The notes beneath the pieces were generated by a model. That model saw nothing but the letters and a program-made list of their open reading frames with translations, was not told where the DNA came from and searched no databases. A stretch of 64,000 nucleotides of DNA from Pelargonium x hortorum (Eukaryota; Streptophyta; Magnoliopsida; Geraniales; Geraniaceae): contig JAYMTJ010000018.1 in NCBI GenBank assembly GCA_036897525.1, positions 1 through 64,000 of the forward strand. The letters are read 5' to 3'. This document shows, in pieces, positions 49,037-62,602 of the stretch. Position 1 is the first letter of the stretch; each line of letters begins with the position of its first letter. Made by a program: the position numbers and the translations under genes.

Positions 49037-52000
49037 GTTCTGTAGAGTCTTTAAAAACTAAACTAGAGGCACAACAAATTCTATCTAAACGATTTCGCTT
49101 TTCAAGGTAAACCTTTGCTTCGGTAGATTTTAAGGGATAATTTTAGACCCGTTTTAATGAAAATAACTTTTAAGCAAGTAACCAAAGACACCAATGGATC
49201 CTTAATCAATCTCTTTTTAATTCTTTTTTGTCTTTCAGAAATAAATAGATTATACTAAGCTAAGAAAGCCTAGTTTTATATAATCACCGTGTAATCCTAA
49301 ATGGAAGTCAACTCTACTCACATAGAATCAAAAAGCTGCTTACAGATCTAAAAGAAAGAGTACAAATACTTAAAAAAGGATGATAGCAGCTAGTATTATA
49401 GCTGCTAAGAAAGCTGGTATGTATAAGAGTATGAAGAGTAACAAATTAGGTAGGGGCAGAGAGAACCGGTATTAGAAAAAGAGGTAAGAAAGTCGGTCTT
49501 AAAAAGAAACAGGGTATGATTTGGTGTTGCTCCTAGTGTAAGGTAAGGAGTTTCCCTTTTTTTATATATAAATGAGTTAGACTTGTAAGCAAAAGATTTG
49601 TTCGAGAGGTTATGATATCCTTACCTCAAGTTCTGGGGTCCCTAGTTGTTAAGGAAATTTGAGTAAGAAAAGTAGTCTAAAATAGAAAGAGTGTTAAGGA
49701 TTTAAAGTCAAAAGGGACCGCTAAGGTCATAACCGAAAGGGTCTAGTATAACAATTAGGGCTAAAGGAATTTCGTACAAAGTAATTGGGGAAGCAATAAC
49801 TTCTAAGAAATCTATTACTATAGTAAACTCAAAAGGAAGTTCATTAACAAATAGCCTACAACTTAGGAAATACTAATAACTAAGGAAGTTTTTCTTAACA
49901 ACAAGTAACTGTCTTTCTTACTAGGCAGCCCTCATATATAAAGGAAAGTCAATTAACCAAGAAAAAACTTCTAGTAGGTAAGGAAGTCTAACTAAGTACT
50001 AAATATAAGGAATAAATAAGTATAGCTGCTTTAGTGAGAGGTTCTAGGAAGGTTATAGCTCTTATCTTAAGAAAAGGGAAATCTCTGAGGAAACATAAAA
50101 AGAAAGAAGCAAGCTCTAAACTAAAGTTTCTAGTTCTCTTTTGTCAATGACAAGTTTTATGACGACTGACTGTAGACTGACGAGTCGAAAGCTTGGTTCT
50201 TTTTTACTGATGGGCGTTTTGAGAGTAGGATAAGATTGCTTGAGTTGAATGCTTTAGTATGGATAGGAAGTGATTAACCGTATCCTATAGTTTAGCCGGT
50301 TTTTCTTGTTTTTATAACTTTCTATAGGTCATGAAGATTCTCGAGCTTTAACTTGACTGCTTGGACCAGAAAAAAGAGCAAGAGCATGAGCATGTATCGA
50401 CTTGTAAGACTTTTTGGGGATAGTCCTTACATATTGGGGTTTGCCGGCTTATAATACAAAGGACTCTTGCTTTTGGTCAGATAGATACTAAACAGAGTAT
50501 CCGGATTCATACTACTAAGAGCTACCATATATACATAACAGGTATGATCGCCATAAAAAACTGGTTAAGAAGTTACTTACTAGGTTAATGTTTCACATTT
50601 TATAAACTGAAACTTAGATATTATACAATATAGGATTTTTAATTAATTGACTGGAATCGTTCGGGCTGTTACCGAATACTGAGGAAGAGGAATATGTTCA
50701 GTTTCATTTCGGAGTGTATATAGCCTGAGTACTTAACCTGTACGAAAGAGATTCTTTATATTGAGGTTTTACCTGATACACTTGTAAGTCACTTACTTCA
50801 TTGCAAGAATAAAACTAAATGAAAGTAATTAGGAGCCTATACAAATTAGATCTACAGCTTTTAAAGGAGGGGACCCTATTCCTTCTTTTTTGTTGTTTGG
50901 AAAAAAGCTTAACTTGAACTAAAAAAGTAACTAAAAGGGCCCGCAATTGCTATCGCTTTACTCGAATTCTTTTTATTATTCTATACTTCTACGAAGAAGT
51001 TTCGCTAAAAATATAAAGAAATAAACCCTCGATACAAATTTAGAAAAACAAAGCATAAAGCTAATTACATATAATGGCTGCAGAGCTCCTTATTAGTACT
51101 CCGGCCTTGTATAAGAACAAGAGAAAGACCTAATAAGATTTAGTGTCGCCTAGGGATTACTTTATTTACATGCCTTTAAGAAAAACTGAACTTAATAAAG
51201 TTTTAAGCGTAAGTAGACACTTGTTTTTGCCGGAGCTATTTAATATGGATGCATAAGGACCCTCAATTCTTGTACGAGGGAAACCGCTCTAAGGCAAGGT
51301 ACATAACACAATAATTTAGGGTTTCTCCATTCTTAATTCCTAATTTAGAAAACTTTTAGGCTTAATCCTACTATATTTTCAGTTTAAAAAAGCGCTCGTA
51401 ACCCCTTAGATAGATGTAACACTACAGTCAGGTAGATTGATTGACTCTAAATCCCCAAAAGGACTTTCCTCCTTATCGATAAATAAGCGCCATAAAACCA
51501 GAGGGAATTCTTATTAACAGTGGAACCTATAAATATCCATCTTAGAAAACGAATACCTATAATGACTTGACTAATTCTATATCTTACTATTATTTAGAAC
51601 TGGTAATCCTGTCAGTGTCTAATAACTATACAAGTGCCTGCTATACAAGGACCAATCTATTCCTTAAACTAAACACCTTAGCTTGTTATCCCATTCGAAA
51701 CAAGTAAGAGTTTGTTTGGTCCTAAGACTAGAATTCATGGAAGACTTTAGCTATACCATCACCTGAAATGGAATTAGTTGGTGGCTTAGTGTTCCTCCGT
51801 TTCCGTGTTTCCAGTTTTAAGTGAAAGCTTGTATTTTTCTTTTGGAGCTCTAGTGGTGAGGTGTACTATCATCTACTCCTATTTGTTATTTGTGAGTCCT
51901 TTCTTATGAAGTAGGCCTATCTTGAACAAAGGAAAGTTCCTTTTTTAGGTTTCCAATTCCGGGTTTAGAGACTCCAAGTTAGAAGAAAAAGGGAAAGAAG

Positions 52001-55000
52001 GAATGCTAGCTACGAGAGCAGTTGTTCTTTGAAAGGAAGCTCAGGATTGGGAACAGTTCATATTGTAGGGTATTTACTAAGATTCCAAAGGTTTATTATT
52101 CTTTATACCTACAAGAGTAAGGAAAGTTTCCTAGCAACAGAGCTGGTAGATATTAGTTTGGGAGCTATGAGTGTACAGTGACTTCTTTTCTTTATGTCCC
52201 ATCTTCGTCAAGCTTCCCTCGACAGCAAAGTTAGGGTTATAAGGAAAGAGCTCCGACAGGACTTGCTAGAGATTGAGTGGATAGTTAAAGGATTGCTCTT
52301 GACAGGGCTTACACCTTCCTTCAATTCCTTAGGCTCGCATTCCATTAGCCCATTAGCGCAGAAGAACTAGAACTGCAAAGGATTTATTGTATCTATTTCG
52401 AAACGTAAACCAAGGCCTGCCCCACTTGAGACTCATAAGCATTAGAACACAAAGAAAATCTATTTATGTATTCTGTTTCGGAAGAGTCCAATCGACTTGA
52501 GATTCCTATTGGACAGGTTTAGAACAATTCTTTAGCAGCAATCCCAACCATCTCTGAACCAGCGAACATTGGCTTGGCCTACTAACATTAGCATCAACAG
52601 CTTTCATTCCCTCTTTGGCAGGCTAGCATTCAGTAGTTAAGGACTCCGTTGTTGAAGTACAGATCCTTCTTAGACTAGAATCAGTTGTTGTTATCTAGCT
52701 ACACCAGCTATCCAGCTATGCTGATTCAACTTCTTTACCTTCTTGCCAATAGCAGCACTGTCGACAGCACAGAGCAACACAGCTTTCCCTTTCAACTGCA
52801 AAACTTCGTTCGGCAGGCTTTTCCTTTCCCTCAATCAGAAGTCAGCTTACCTCCAAAACACAGAATACAAAACCTAATAAGCTCAGGAAGACATTAATTG
52901 ACCAACTGAAAGATCCTCCAAACAAAGGACCTCATTTAAGGTGATGGAATAGCTAGAGTTTGTTCTTCTCTTTCTTCTTCTTCCTTCTCATCCGAAACCT
53001 AACTAAGCAGTCCATTCCGGTCAATTGAGGGCACCGCCAGTTTGTTAATGCTTCCCAAGGTAGTTTACTTCTTTGAATCTAACATGAGTAATAAATTACC
53101 TGTAATTACATGCGAGTTTCTTAGCAGGCTATGTTCCAAGTAGAGATTCTAATGACAGTGCCGGTACAAGGTAAAGGAAAGAAAGCCATGGTTTCAATCA
53201 ATCTCTAGCTTAAGAAAAGAAGGAAGGTGCCCAGTCAAGAGCTAAGGAGTTTAAGAAAGATTGTCTTTGTGTTCTTACCAATTGCAACTAGGAGAGTATC
53301 CCTTTTAGTTACTGTTCCATATGCTGACAAGGACTTGCTTTGACAGGCATTCAAGTTCATTGAACAAGGTTTCAAAGATAGGGTCTTATAGAGTTTCGGA
53401 GGAATAAGGGGAATTGCTTTCTCTTCTTTATAGGATTCTGTTTTTAGTTTTAGAAAGGAAGTACTAGCTACAAAGAAAGAAGCCCTATCTATAAGAAAAG
53501 GGGTTATAAGGAAGTCTAGCCCCAAATCTTCCTCTAGCTCAATAGCTGCAAAGAAAGGTCTTTTATTTAGAGAGTTATGAAAGCAAGTAAGAAGTTTCCC
53601 CTTTTTAGTTAGGTAAAGTTAAGGAGTTGTTCCTGTGTTCCTTTCTTTCTTGTAGGTTTCCTGATTCCGGATAAGATCTTAGGAAAGATGTTACGGAAAA
53701 AGTGAAAGTCATTTGTATTTTGAAAGCCAGCTTTTTGAACTCCGGGAATTCCGCTCTAATTTACTACGAGAAAAAAAGCCTCTCTTATCTTATCCTAGTA
53801 GAAAATGCAGCTCAATTGAAGAGTAGACAATTCCAGGGGTCGACTTTCCTTTAGATTTCGTTTTTTTATCCTTAAATTAAAGAGGGCCCCTTTATATATA
53901 TAATAAGGCTAGAAGCAAGAGCTTCCTTATGTCACTAAATTTGTTACTTCTCTCTTCTTTTAGGTCTTGAAATTATACGGCACAAAGAAGTATAATAAAT
54001 GTGGTATCCTTCACCAGGACTCTATTTCCTTCACTCTCGCGCGACTCCCTTATTAATTAGTAGTAGAAAACTCATCCATCAGGTATATCTTAGACAAAAA
54101 AAAGTTTACAGAATAAGATATAGAAATAGAGGTTAGTCTTTGAAAGAGGCTCCTAGGAAAAAGTCACTGAAACCTTTTAGAGCAACGTAAACTCTAATTA
54201 GAAGGGGTGAGGTGAAGTTAAGCGAATGCCCTCTCATTAAAAAAGTTCCAAAGTACGTAATATTTACGTATTTATTTTATAGAGCAGAATTTGACTAATT
54301 TAGCTTACAGAAACTAGAACCTATCAGTCCCGGATAATATATGTAATGGGAATTTCTTTCTGCGCTTTTACATCACTACGCTAGGTCGACGAAGTTCTCG
54401 TACTAAGTCAGAAAATGGCCCTTCGGAAGCACTAGAAGCAGCTTAAAAAAGGGGGGGATTTTCCTTAATTTTCTAATCGTAAACCTGATTCAGATAAGTG
54501 CTTGCGTAGTAGTCGCAGGTTCAGATACTTGGAATCCTGTAGCATAGCTTGGAATTATTTCGATTTTAGAAGTAATAAATATTCGCTTAATAAATCAATT
54601 CCAGCTACGCAACTCAGGCAGAAGTATAAATTAGCAGCCCATTAAAGACCATCCTAGAATTAATTCTATGTTAAAGCTTTTCGAAAGTGATTTATTTTAC
54701 TTACCTTTGTTCCAAAAAATATAAGCATAATTTGTTGTAAGGGGTTTATAAGAAAGAAATACCCCTTTAACAGCTACTTTGTAAAACTAATCACGTACTT
54801 AACTTTCTAGAAGCTTTGGATCGCTAAGACAAGAGCTTGCTTACAAGGCTAGAGAGCTACAGCTAACAAGAACAACAGCTTAGGACCTACCAAAACTTAA
54901 AGTTTACTCATAAATTTATCTTCTAATAAAGTAATACGCATTTCCCAAAGGGATCTCCTGGAAAGGAAAGAAGATAGTTATAAAACTAGAAAGTAAGGAA

Positions 55001-58000
55001 CCCGTGTACGGAAAAGTCTTACAATTACATCGGGTAAGTAAACTTTAGCTTTAAGTATGAGCTTAATCGCCTATAATTATTAATGTAAGAGCTTTCCTTT
55101 CGGATAAATCGACTTCAGCAGGTTTTAGGACAGGTGGTATATCTAAATTTAATAAGTAAGGTAGGTTCCTTTGGTAGATCCTCAGCTATTTAGTATGCTT
55201 GTTCTGTTACCATTCAAAAGTTTTTTTTAGACTTCCTAATACCCAGTATTAGATCCAGGGAATTTCCTATTATAGAACACTTTTGTATGTAAATATTTCA
55301 ATTATATATCCTTTTTTCCATTTCTTGATAGAAACTCGATTAACTCTATAGTCCAAAGAATGAAAAGGAGTCAGAGAGTAGTTCTGGAAATCCATTCGCA
55401 CAGTCCTTAAGTCAAAAATACCCGGAGTCTTTATACATGTCAATTTTCTACTAGGTGATATACTAGGAGGCCTAAAATGGATAGTGCGTTTAAGAGGTGG
55501 GTAACTCAGCTTCTCGGAAAAGGCTGAACTCTCCCTAGTAAGGGATTAAATAAAACAATATTATTAAGACTAAAGTCCTCTAATCTGAGAGCTTGATACT
55601 TTCTAAAACACCCCATTATTGCGGTATCTATAGAGTTTAAAGTTTAAATTACATTCTTACCAACCGGGAATACCTGATTTTTTTGTCACAACACAAAGAC
55701 AAAGGGTGCCTTAGTCATAGAAAGGCTATCCTAAACAAGTAGTTATCACAGAGTCTTTGATTTGCGCATCCCAAGTGAGATGCACAGAGTTTGACTATAC
55801 TTGCGTTATTAAATAACTAAAGAAACAATTTGAAGGGTTCCTTCCTGCGTACGCGTTATTTAAGATACTTTTTATGGGACTTTCCCCCGTTTCCTGAAAA
55901 TGGATAGGGTTTTCAAGAAGGCTTTCCCTTGTAATTTACCCCCTTTGTATTTGAGAATCATTTACCATGTATACAGGGATTTGCTTACCTAAACCTCCTA
56001 TTTCTTCTTTCTTTTCGTGTAACATTGGAAGAAGCTCCGGGGGCTCCTAACTTTTTATTTTCTAATAGAATAGCTTACTCACTCAGTAAATGGGGAGGTT
56101 ATCTCATATCATAAGGGAACCCGTAGCTAGTGCTAATCAACTTCCTTATAAAGTGGTTAATTAGGCACCCCTTGACATTAGAAAATTCGAAGAATACTTT
56201 ATTGGTATATAGTCAATTCTTTTTCAGCTTTGTTATACCTTTTCAGAGACTCGACAGGTCCAAATCCCGCAAGGAATATAATTGCCGATAGAACCCTCTT
56301 AAAAGAATTCATTTCTAAGGTATACGTCGGAATAAGACAGCCTTTACCAGATTACTAAAGGGAAGTGTTCGGGATGTTGTATAAGTATGTATTCTTTAGA
56401 AATTTAATACTAAAAAAAGAAGGCAAAACAACGGGGACATACTGTTTATAAAGAAAAAACTTTTTGCTAAATTAAGAAGAGTCTCCTTTTTTAGGTATCT
56501 TATTGCTTACTTCTACCCTCGGTTTACTCCATTTTGCCGGAACTTTAAGTTCTTTAAAGGTAAGGGCCCCCTTTTTGTACAGCACAAAGAACAACTCTTC
56601 TGCTTAATTTTACGAAGATGTATATCTAAATTTACGGTAGCAAACGTATACTCTTAGGAGTGGTATTATATTAGGTAATTTAATTGAAATGAAAGTCCCC
56701 CATTTATTTACATTCATTATGTTTTATGTTCTTTATTATTAAAGTTTCTTAGGTTGTAGTAGTAGTTTTTTATGGACATAACATATTTTTTTAGTAAAAT
56801 ACCCACAGTGAAGGGATACTATTTAATCTTAGAGGAGAATGTACGCGTAAATTAATTCAAAGGTTATCGGTATATCAGGAACATTGTTAATAGAAATCGG
56901 TGCTAGAGCCAAAACGTAAGGGATTCCTCCCCGCTATTAAGCTATTAAGGGGAGACCCATTGATACTAAAAGTTTAGGGGGGGCCCCTTATATCTATCTT
57001 TACTCCCCTACCTAAACGAAACATTTTAGAATTCATAAATGCGAGATTAAAAAGCAAGCCTATTTTGTTTGCGCAATACCGGAAGTTGAGTTGTTACTTC
57101 TTTGCCGAAAAAGGTTCCTTTTTTTTTTCTGTTCCTATAACTCAGGATAATCTTACAAACGTTTACCTTATGTCCTTGGATCCTATATCCCTTAAGAATT
57201 TAGAATATGCTACTCCTAACCAAGTAATTTAAGACCCCAATAAGGAATTCCAACTTTTTAATATAAAGTTTATTTTAAGCTAACTGGAAAATCGAATATA
57301 CTACGCAAACCCAAAATACAGCTGGGTATCATCCTCTTTAAAACAAAGCTTTAGAACTCTACTCTAATAAGAGGAATGAGCTGCAATTCCTGTGTCTGTA
57401 GATATCTCGATTAGTTAACCCTTGTTTCCTGCTAGAGTCAATCTATATCTTTTTCAGCCCCTACTGCTTCCCGGGCTTCCTTTTGTCTACAGAACTTAAT
57501 AAAGAAAGAATTAAATGCTTTGCTAGGACTTTTTCAAAAAATTTCCTTTTCTAGGGCTATTTACGTATAGTAGTTTTAATAAACTTGCACCACTTTTTGT
57601 GAACTAAATTAGATGTCATTTTATGGATTATCCCTTGTTATTTAAAAGATGGAATATCGGGCAAACAAATAAGTCAAGTCTTATTTAGTTACTGGATTTG
57701 AACACCTCTGTGTGCAAGGAAACTTCTTTCTTGTTTTAGTATAGGATCCCTCCCTAGGGCGGGTATGGGTTCCCCCTTTTGTAACTAATTAGTGCTATGA
57801 CGATTCTGTTTCTATATACGTTATTAATATTAGGGCTAAGGAGGTCCCTTTGAATAGTTAATGGCTTCTGTTCGGGCTTAAATAAAAGTTTTCCAGGTTT
57901 AGATAGAAGTTTTCAAGAGGGTCTCAATATAGTTAAAACTCATCCAAGAGGAAACCGGAGTAATACCTAAGATTCTAGTCTTTTTTAGTTACTTATGCAT

Positions 58001-60606
58001 TGATGTAGTGTAGACCATAGGGGACAATAGTAGAGGAGGTCCTTGGAAATAATAGGTTAACTTTTGGTATTAAAAAATGGCATGACATTTACTTTCTTCG
58101 CTTCTATAGAAAAAAACGAATACTAGTCTATTTATTTTAACCAAACTTGTAGTAGAGACTTCGCAAAATGGGGCACTCGTCTGCTAGGTATCTCAAAAGT
58201 ACTTAACTTGTTATTGTAGACTCAGGGTATACTTTGCTTTTTGCCTATATTATAATGTCCCACTCATATCATATCCTTTCTTCTTTATTAAAAAAAGAAA
58301 AGTAGATATTGCCAAGGATCCTGCTTTAACTATAGATAAGCCCTTGTTGTTGAGCACTTTGTTTTGCATAAATATTAGAACAAATTAGAAGTTTCATGCC
58401 TTAAGTCTAGTTAATAAGATATTCCGCGCAGCCCTTGAATATGGGGTTTCAATCTTGCTAGGGTCTCTTAGCGGCAAGCAAGGTTATCTCAGGTAGAATT
58501 TTTTTCTTATATTCTACCGGGGCCCTTTTAAGAGGGTTTAAAAGTCTTACTTATTGTCTTTATACGTGTCTATGTAAAGCGATACTTTTCAAAATCTTGA
58601 TAAATAAAAAAAAAGCCCTCAACCCCTTTCTTTAGTTTAGATAGACGCTAATACTATTGTTAATTTTAACCTAAAAAATGTTTTTGAAATAGTAGTATAG
58701 GGTATATATAGGTTTGTACGTACTAGGAGACTTAGTCTCTTCTATATGGACTATACTTCAAAATATAGGGGATTCGTAGAGCAGTTACCTTGTTCGGGAG
58801 CTTATATATCAACTTCGTATTATAACTTTTAGTCGGTTTCCGCGGTTATAGCTTATGAGTCAAACTAGAGACACTTTCTACAAAACCCTAATCTGAATTC
58901 AATAATTTGTAAATGCTGCTTAGACTATGAGTCTTCCTTTTTTCCTGCTGTCTTTGTACAGACCTCTTGGGTAGATCTAATATTGAATATTGTTTTTATA
59001 AAGTCTTATTGCTATAACACATAAAGTACTAAGCGCCTTACACTCCTGTACATAAAACATACTCAGGAAAGAGCGGCAGTTCTTGACAGGGATTCTAATT
59101 AAGTAAAAGCTTTCACATTATATACGACAAATTGGGGGAATCTCATATAGGATAATGGAGTTCTCAAGTAAAAACCCCGCATTTTTGTACATTAAGTCTT
59201 AGAAAAATCTAAAGAAAAAGCTCTCAGTCCGATTACTCTACACTCTATCTATTCTCAAAGTGAAAGCTGCTTGAGTTAGTATTGAAGCCTCTACTATTTG
59301 AAAAATTGTATTCTTTTTTATAAAAGTCCGGATACTTTTTACGGCAATTGGGTATCGAAGGGGTTAAGAATTGCGCCCTGTTCCTCTATTAAAAAAAGCT
59401 TTGTTAAACAGTTTCGAAAAGTACTGCCTAGAGAAAAAAGAAGTGGGTAAGTTACCCAGTAAGGAGTGTACTTAGCTTTGAATTAGTTTAATGCCTTTCA
59501 CTTTAGCTTGGTAAATACAAAGCAAAGGGGGAACCTAACAATTAAATATTAATATTAAACTCTAATCCCAACTCCGTATACCACGATCAGATGAACAAGA
59601 CCCCTTTTCTTTGAAAATTGAGTTAAAGGAAATCTACTTTACTTGTGAAACTGGGTCTGGCACAGTATAAAAATAAAGGAGTAAGTGTTACTACACTTGG
59701 AGGGTTTTTGTATTTCTATGTCGAGCAATCTAGGGTTTTTTGTCATTATCGCGGGCAATTTCGTAAATGAAATATTCTCTTTATACAAGCTTCTGTCTAT
59801 AAGTTAGGCAAGCACACGCTACCGGAATATTTTTTTTTTTCAAAGCATCATTTAGTAATGGAATTTGTGCTTTATCGGGGTAGGTTAAGAGGGGGAGGGG
59901 TATTTGCTTTACTCATATTCTAAACTAAATTGGGTTTTTTCCTTTTTTTAGGGATTCCTTAAATTCTAATTTCCGGGGTGTCCTCATTACAAGTGTCATC
60001 TTTCCAAGAGAAGTACTCCAATGAATAAGACCCGCTAGATATTAGGTATTCCCTGTTTTCAGATGACTAATATTCCTATATTGCTTTGGAACTCTTTCTA
60101 TTCCAACAAGGGACAGAATTCAATTTCCTTTCTTTTGCGATCTTGCTTAGTCTGGGCTGGGTCCAATTCTTTTTGAATTTAACCTCTTAATTGCTGTTAA
60201 AATACCCCCCGCACTTAGTGGCGAGATTCTAGCAATATTTTTTTTTACCTTTCCTGGAATTATCCCTGTTAAGCTTTTTTAAATTAAGTACTCCTTTATA
60301 AATTCATTTTATCAAATATTACTTTTGTAAGCTGTAATAAAATCTCACTAGAAAAACTCTTCCTTATTTTGAATTTCCAGCTCTTTCTTTATGGAGCGCT
60401 TTTGAGTTTTAGTAAGGCGCGTCTGTATAAACCCTTTTTAACCCCGAGAGATATATGTTTCTCGCAACTACTACTCCCGGTAAAGAAACTGCAAACAAGA
60501 TGATACAAGAAGTCTCTGATACTTATTACTTAAAGAGCTAGTAGGGCACTAAGTAAGGAGGGCTTGATTTAGCCCCCTAAACTTTTGAGATTCGAATCCT
60601 ATATTT
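49037..60606. other. 11.6-kb gene-free spacer
   Basis: No gene is recognised. The stretch contains a purine-rich block (49.38-50.13 kb), a less AT-rich island (about 51.75-53.4 kb) resembling the first 4.6 kb in composition, and AT-rich spacer elsewhere. Frames at 52685-52897 and 53235-53525 (minus) lie in the island but show no domain or family resemblance. Confidence 0.55.
49380..50130 (+). other. purine-rich block with Lys-rich reading fragments
   Basis: The plus strand is rich in A and G (16 G against 7 C in 49681-49740) and reads, in changing frames, short basic peptides such as AAKKAGMYKSMKSNK, RGKKVGLKKKQG, EAITSKKSITIVNSK and GSRKVIALILRKGKS. Similar words occur at 42.42-42.50 kb (VGIKKV, RAGKKATAKI) and 47.69 kb (VGIKTASKSK). 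This may be a decayed family of Lys-rich sequence, or just a consequence of purine-rich DNA. No start codon context is seen. Confidence 0.3.
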
Positions 60607-60867
60607 TAAGATTTTTACGTCTTGATATCTATAATTAAAAAAACCAGTACCCGTGGACTTCTTCGAAATCCTACGAGGATTAAGACCCTAATAAGGGGTT
60701 TAACAAACAAGACAAGGCTCTCTGCACTGCAGCAGAGCAGGTTTTATGCTTTAGATAGAAGGATATGCCAGACTTGTTTCAATTTGATCTATACAAGAGA
60801 GCCCTTCAAAGGGAATCCAATTCCAGAATGCGAGCTTTGTTTAAAGGAGCGAATTAGAGAGTTCTAG
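60607..60867 (+). CDS. hypothetical frame with two CxxC pairs
   Basis: The frame opens after a TAA at 60607-60609 and ends with TAG at 60865-60867, giving about 81 residues from a TTG at 60622. The N-terminal half is Arg/Lys-rich (TRGLLRNPTRIKTLIRGLTN). The C-terminal half holds CQTC and CELC, 21 residues apart between the second and third Cys, a zinc-ribbon-like spacing. Base composition (near 45% GC by eye) is unlike the AT-rich neighbourhood, which suggests either coding history or an insert. There is no ATG or GTG in frame, so translation would need TTG or an unusual start. I do not recognise the family. It may be a fragment of a zinc-binding ribosomal-type protein, or chance. Confidence 0.25.
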
Positions 60868-62327
60868 CTCAGACAAAAAAACTTAGAGTAGATCTTTTTT
60901 GGGTCCCCTAAGAAACAAACGGAGTAAATAGTAGCTCGTCTTAAGCTTATAATCCGGGGTAACACTTTGACTCTGAAATACAAACGAATGCATGCTGTCT
61001 TTTGAAATAGTAAGATCTTCAACCGTGATACACCACTTCCATTATTTTATTATGTAAACCCATATAACTAAAAACTACATTACAACGAAGACTTCTCTCT
61101 ACCCAGCAAGGGGCTTGCTAAGAGGTATGCAGAGATATACTTCATAATTATTCCTAAGACTTAATATAGGGATTTTGTAAGCGTTACGACCTCTTTTGTT
61201 TGAAGTTTAAAGTACAATAAAGTATAAACTGCGTTATTAAAATTTGTACCTAACCATATAACTAGGAATACTTAAAAAACTTCAGTATTCTGCCGAGTGC
61301 TCTCTCTGTAAAATAACCAGATGGTTATCTATCTTTCTTTATTACTCAGTATAGCGGCCTCGATCCTGCCTATCCCGCGAATACCCTATCACCCCCCAGG
61401 CAAGTCCCTTAGTTGGACTCGTGGAATATAAAAAAGTATAACCTTTCTTTGTTGATTAATGTCAACTTAGAAAGAACTCGTAATACTACAGCCTACAGCT
61501 AAGGAATAAAGCTTCTCTTCTCCTTTATAGCCTCTTTCTTTTGGGGGGGTTACTTCTATATGGACTCCGGCCTGGTAACTAGTCGAGGAATCCTGCATGA
61601 TACGTTAAGTAAATGACTCTGATTCGTATCATACTTATCCCATTATATTTAAGAGAACCTCGTTTCGAAATAAATAAGCAAAATAGCATAGCATAGCTGT
61701 ACTGGGTTTAAACTCTTAGTAAACTTCCGATTCACAATGCCTCCAACAAATATTTATTTCTACTGGTTCTACATAGACCCGCGGGATTCCCTGGAAATAT
61801 TTATCCTACATACTCTCGATTTTCATATTAGCAGCTGCCAAAACCCCTAATTGTAATTTATAAATTACCTTTTGACACTTGACAATTAGAGTAGTTAGTA
61901 TACGGATCTAGAAATAAAATTCTTAGCCTACAAAAAAAACTAATTAAATTAAAAGCACTTCGATATCCTTATTTAAATGCGTTAGCATGCGAATCCCTAC
62001 CTATTTTGAGTCCTTATCCTTATAATGAGCCCCAATATTCAACTAAGATAAGAATGCGCCCTGAAAAAGTTAGAAACCCTTTGGTAAAGCACTGGCACAT
62101 ATCGTCAATATAGGCATACAAAGTCTCGAACCGTTCTTATTCTGTTTCTAATTTTTATTCCTTAATTTAAGATACTGAGTTACGAAAATGCCAAGAATAA
62201 AGATTTAGAATGATACCGCTTCTCATTTCTGCTTAATAACGGACTCTTCCTAAAATTCATTAATAGCGCATAAAACCCGTATTTGAAACATGTTTCACAA
62301 AGCTTTAGAAGTCCGTCTCATGCTTTT

Positions 62328-62345
62328 CTTTTCCACAGGGAAAAG
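62328..62345. other. seven-pair hairpin
   Basis: CTTTTCC and GGAAAAG pair perfectly around a four-base loop. Stem-loops of this kind can stabilise transcript ends in plant mitochondria, but no gene lies upstream, so no role is assigned. Confidence 0.4.
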
Positions 62346-62591
62346 AGGGGGTCCTGCTTTTTTTTATAAAATTTCTAGATAGATACCCCTACTTTTAAGA
62401 CAATTTTTTGTTTTTTGGTACCCTTTTTATACGGAAACTTGAGGAGAAAAATAAAAATACCGATACAACAAAAACTTGTTATTTTATAAAGAATAAGAAA
62501 AACCTAGGAAGTAGATCTTAGCTTTTAAGGGTAGCTAATCCTTGCCGCTTAAGAGACTCTTTAATTTAATTCGAGTATGCTCGACATACGA

Positions 62592-62602
62592 CATAAGAGA
62601 AG
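62592..62602 (+). promoter_or_regulatory. possible mitochondrial promoter core (CRTA type)
   Basis: This is a second exact CATAAGAGAAG, identical to 9730-9740 and matching the dicot mitochondrial CRTAAGAGA-type core. No recognised gene lies within the remaining 1.4 kb downstream, so it would drive either non-coding transcription or a gene beyond the window. Confidence 0.3.

Noticed and set aside
50170-50195. CTGACGAGTCGAAA, resembling a hammerhead core
   Set aside because: There is no stem II at all and the flanks do not pair. It is taken as chance.
54505-54545. GTCGCAGGTTCA followed by ATCCTG, like the trnK T-arm
   Set aside because: The two halves are separated by an insertion and no other tRNA part is present.
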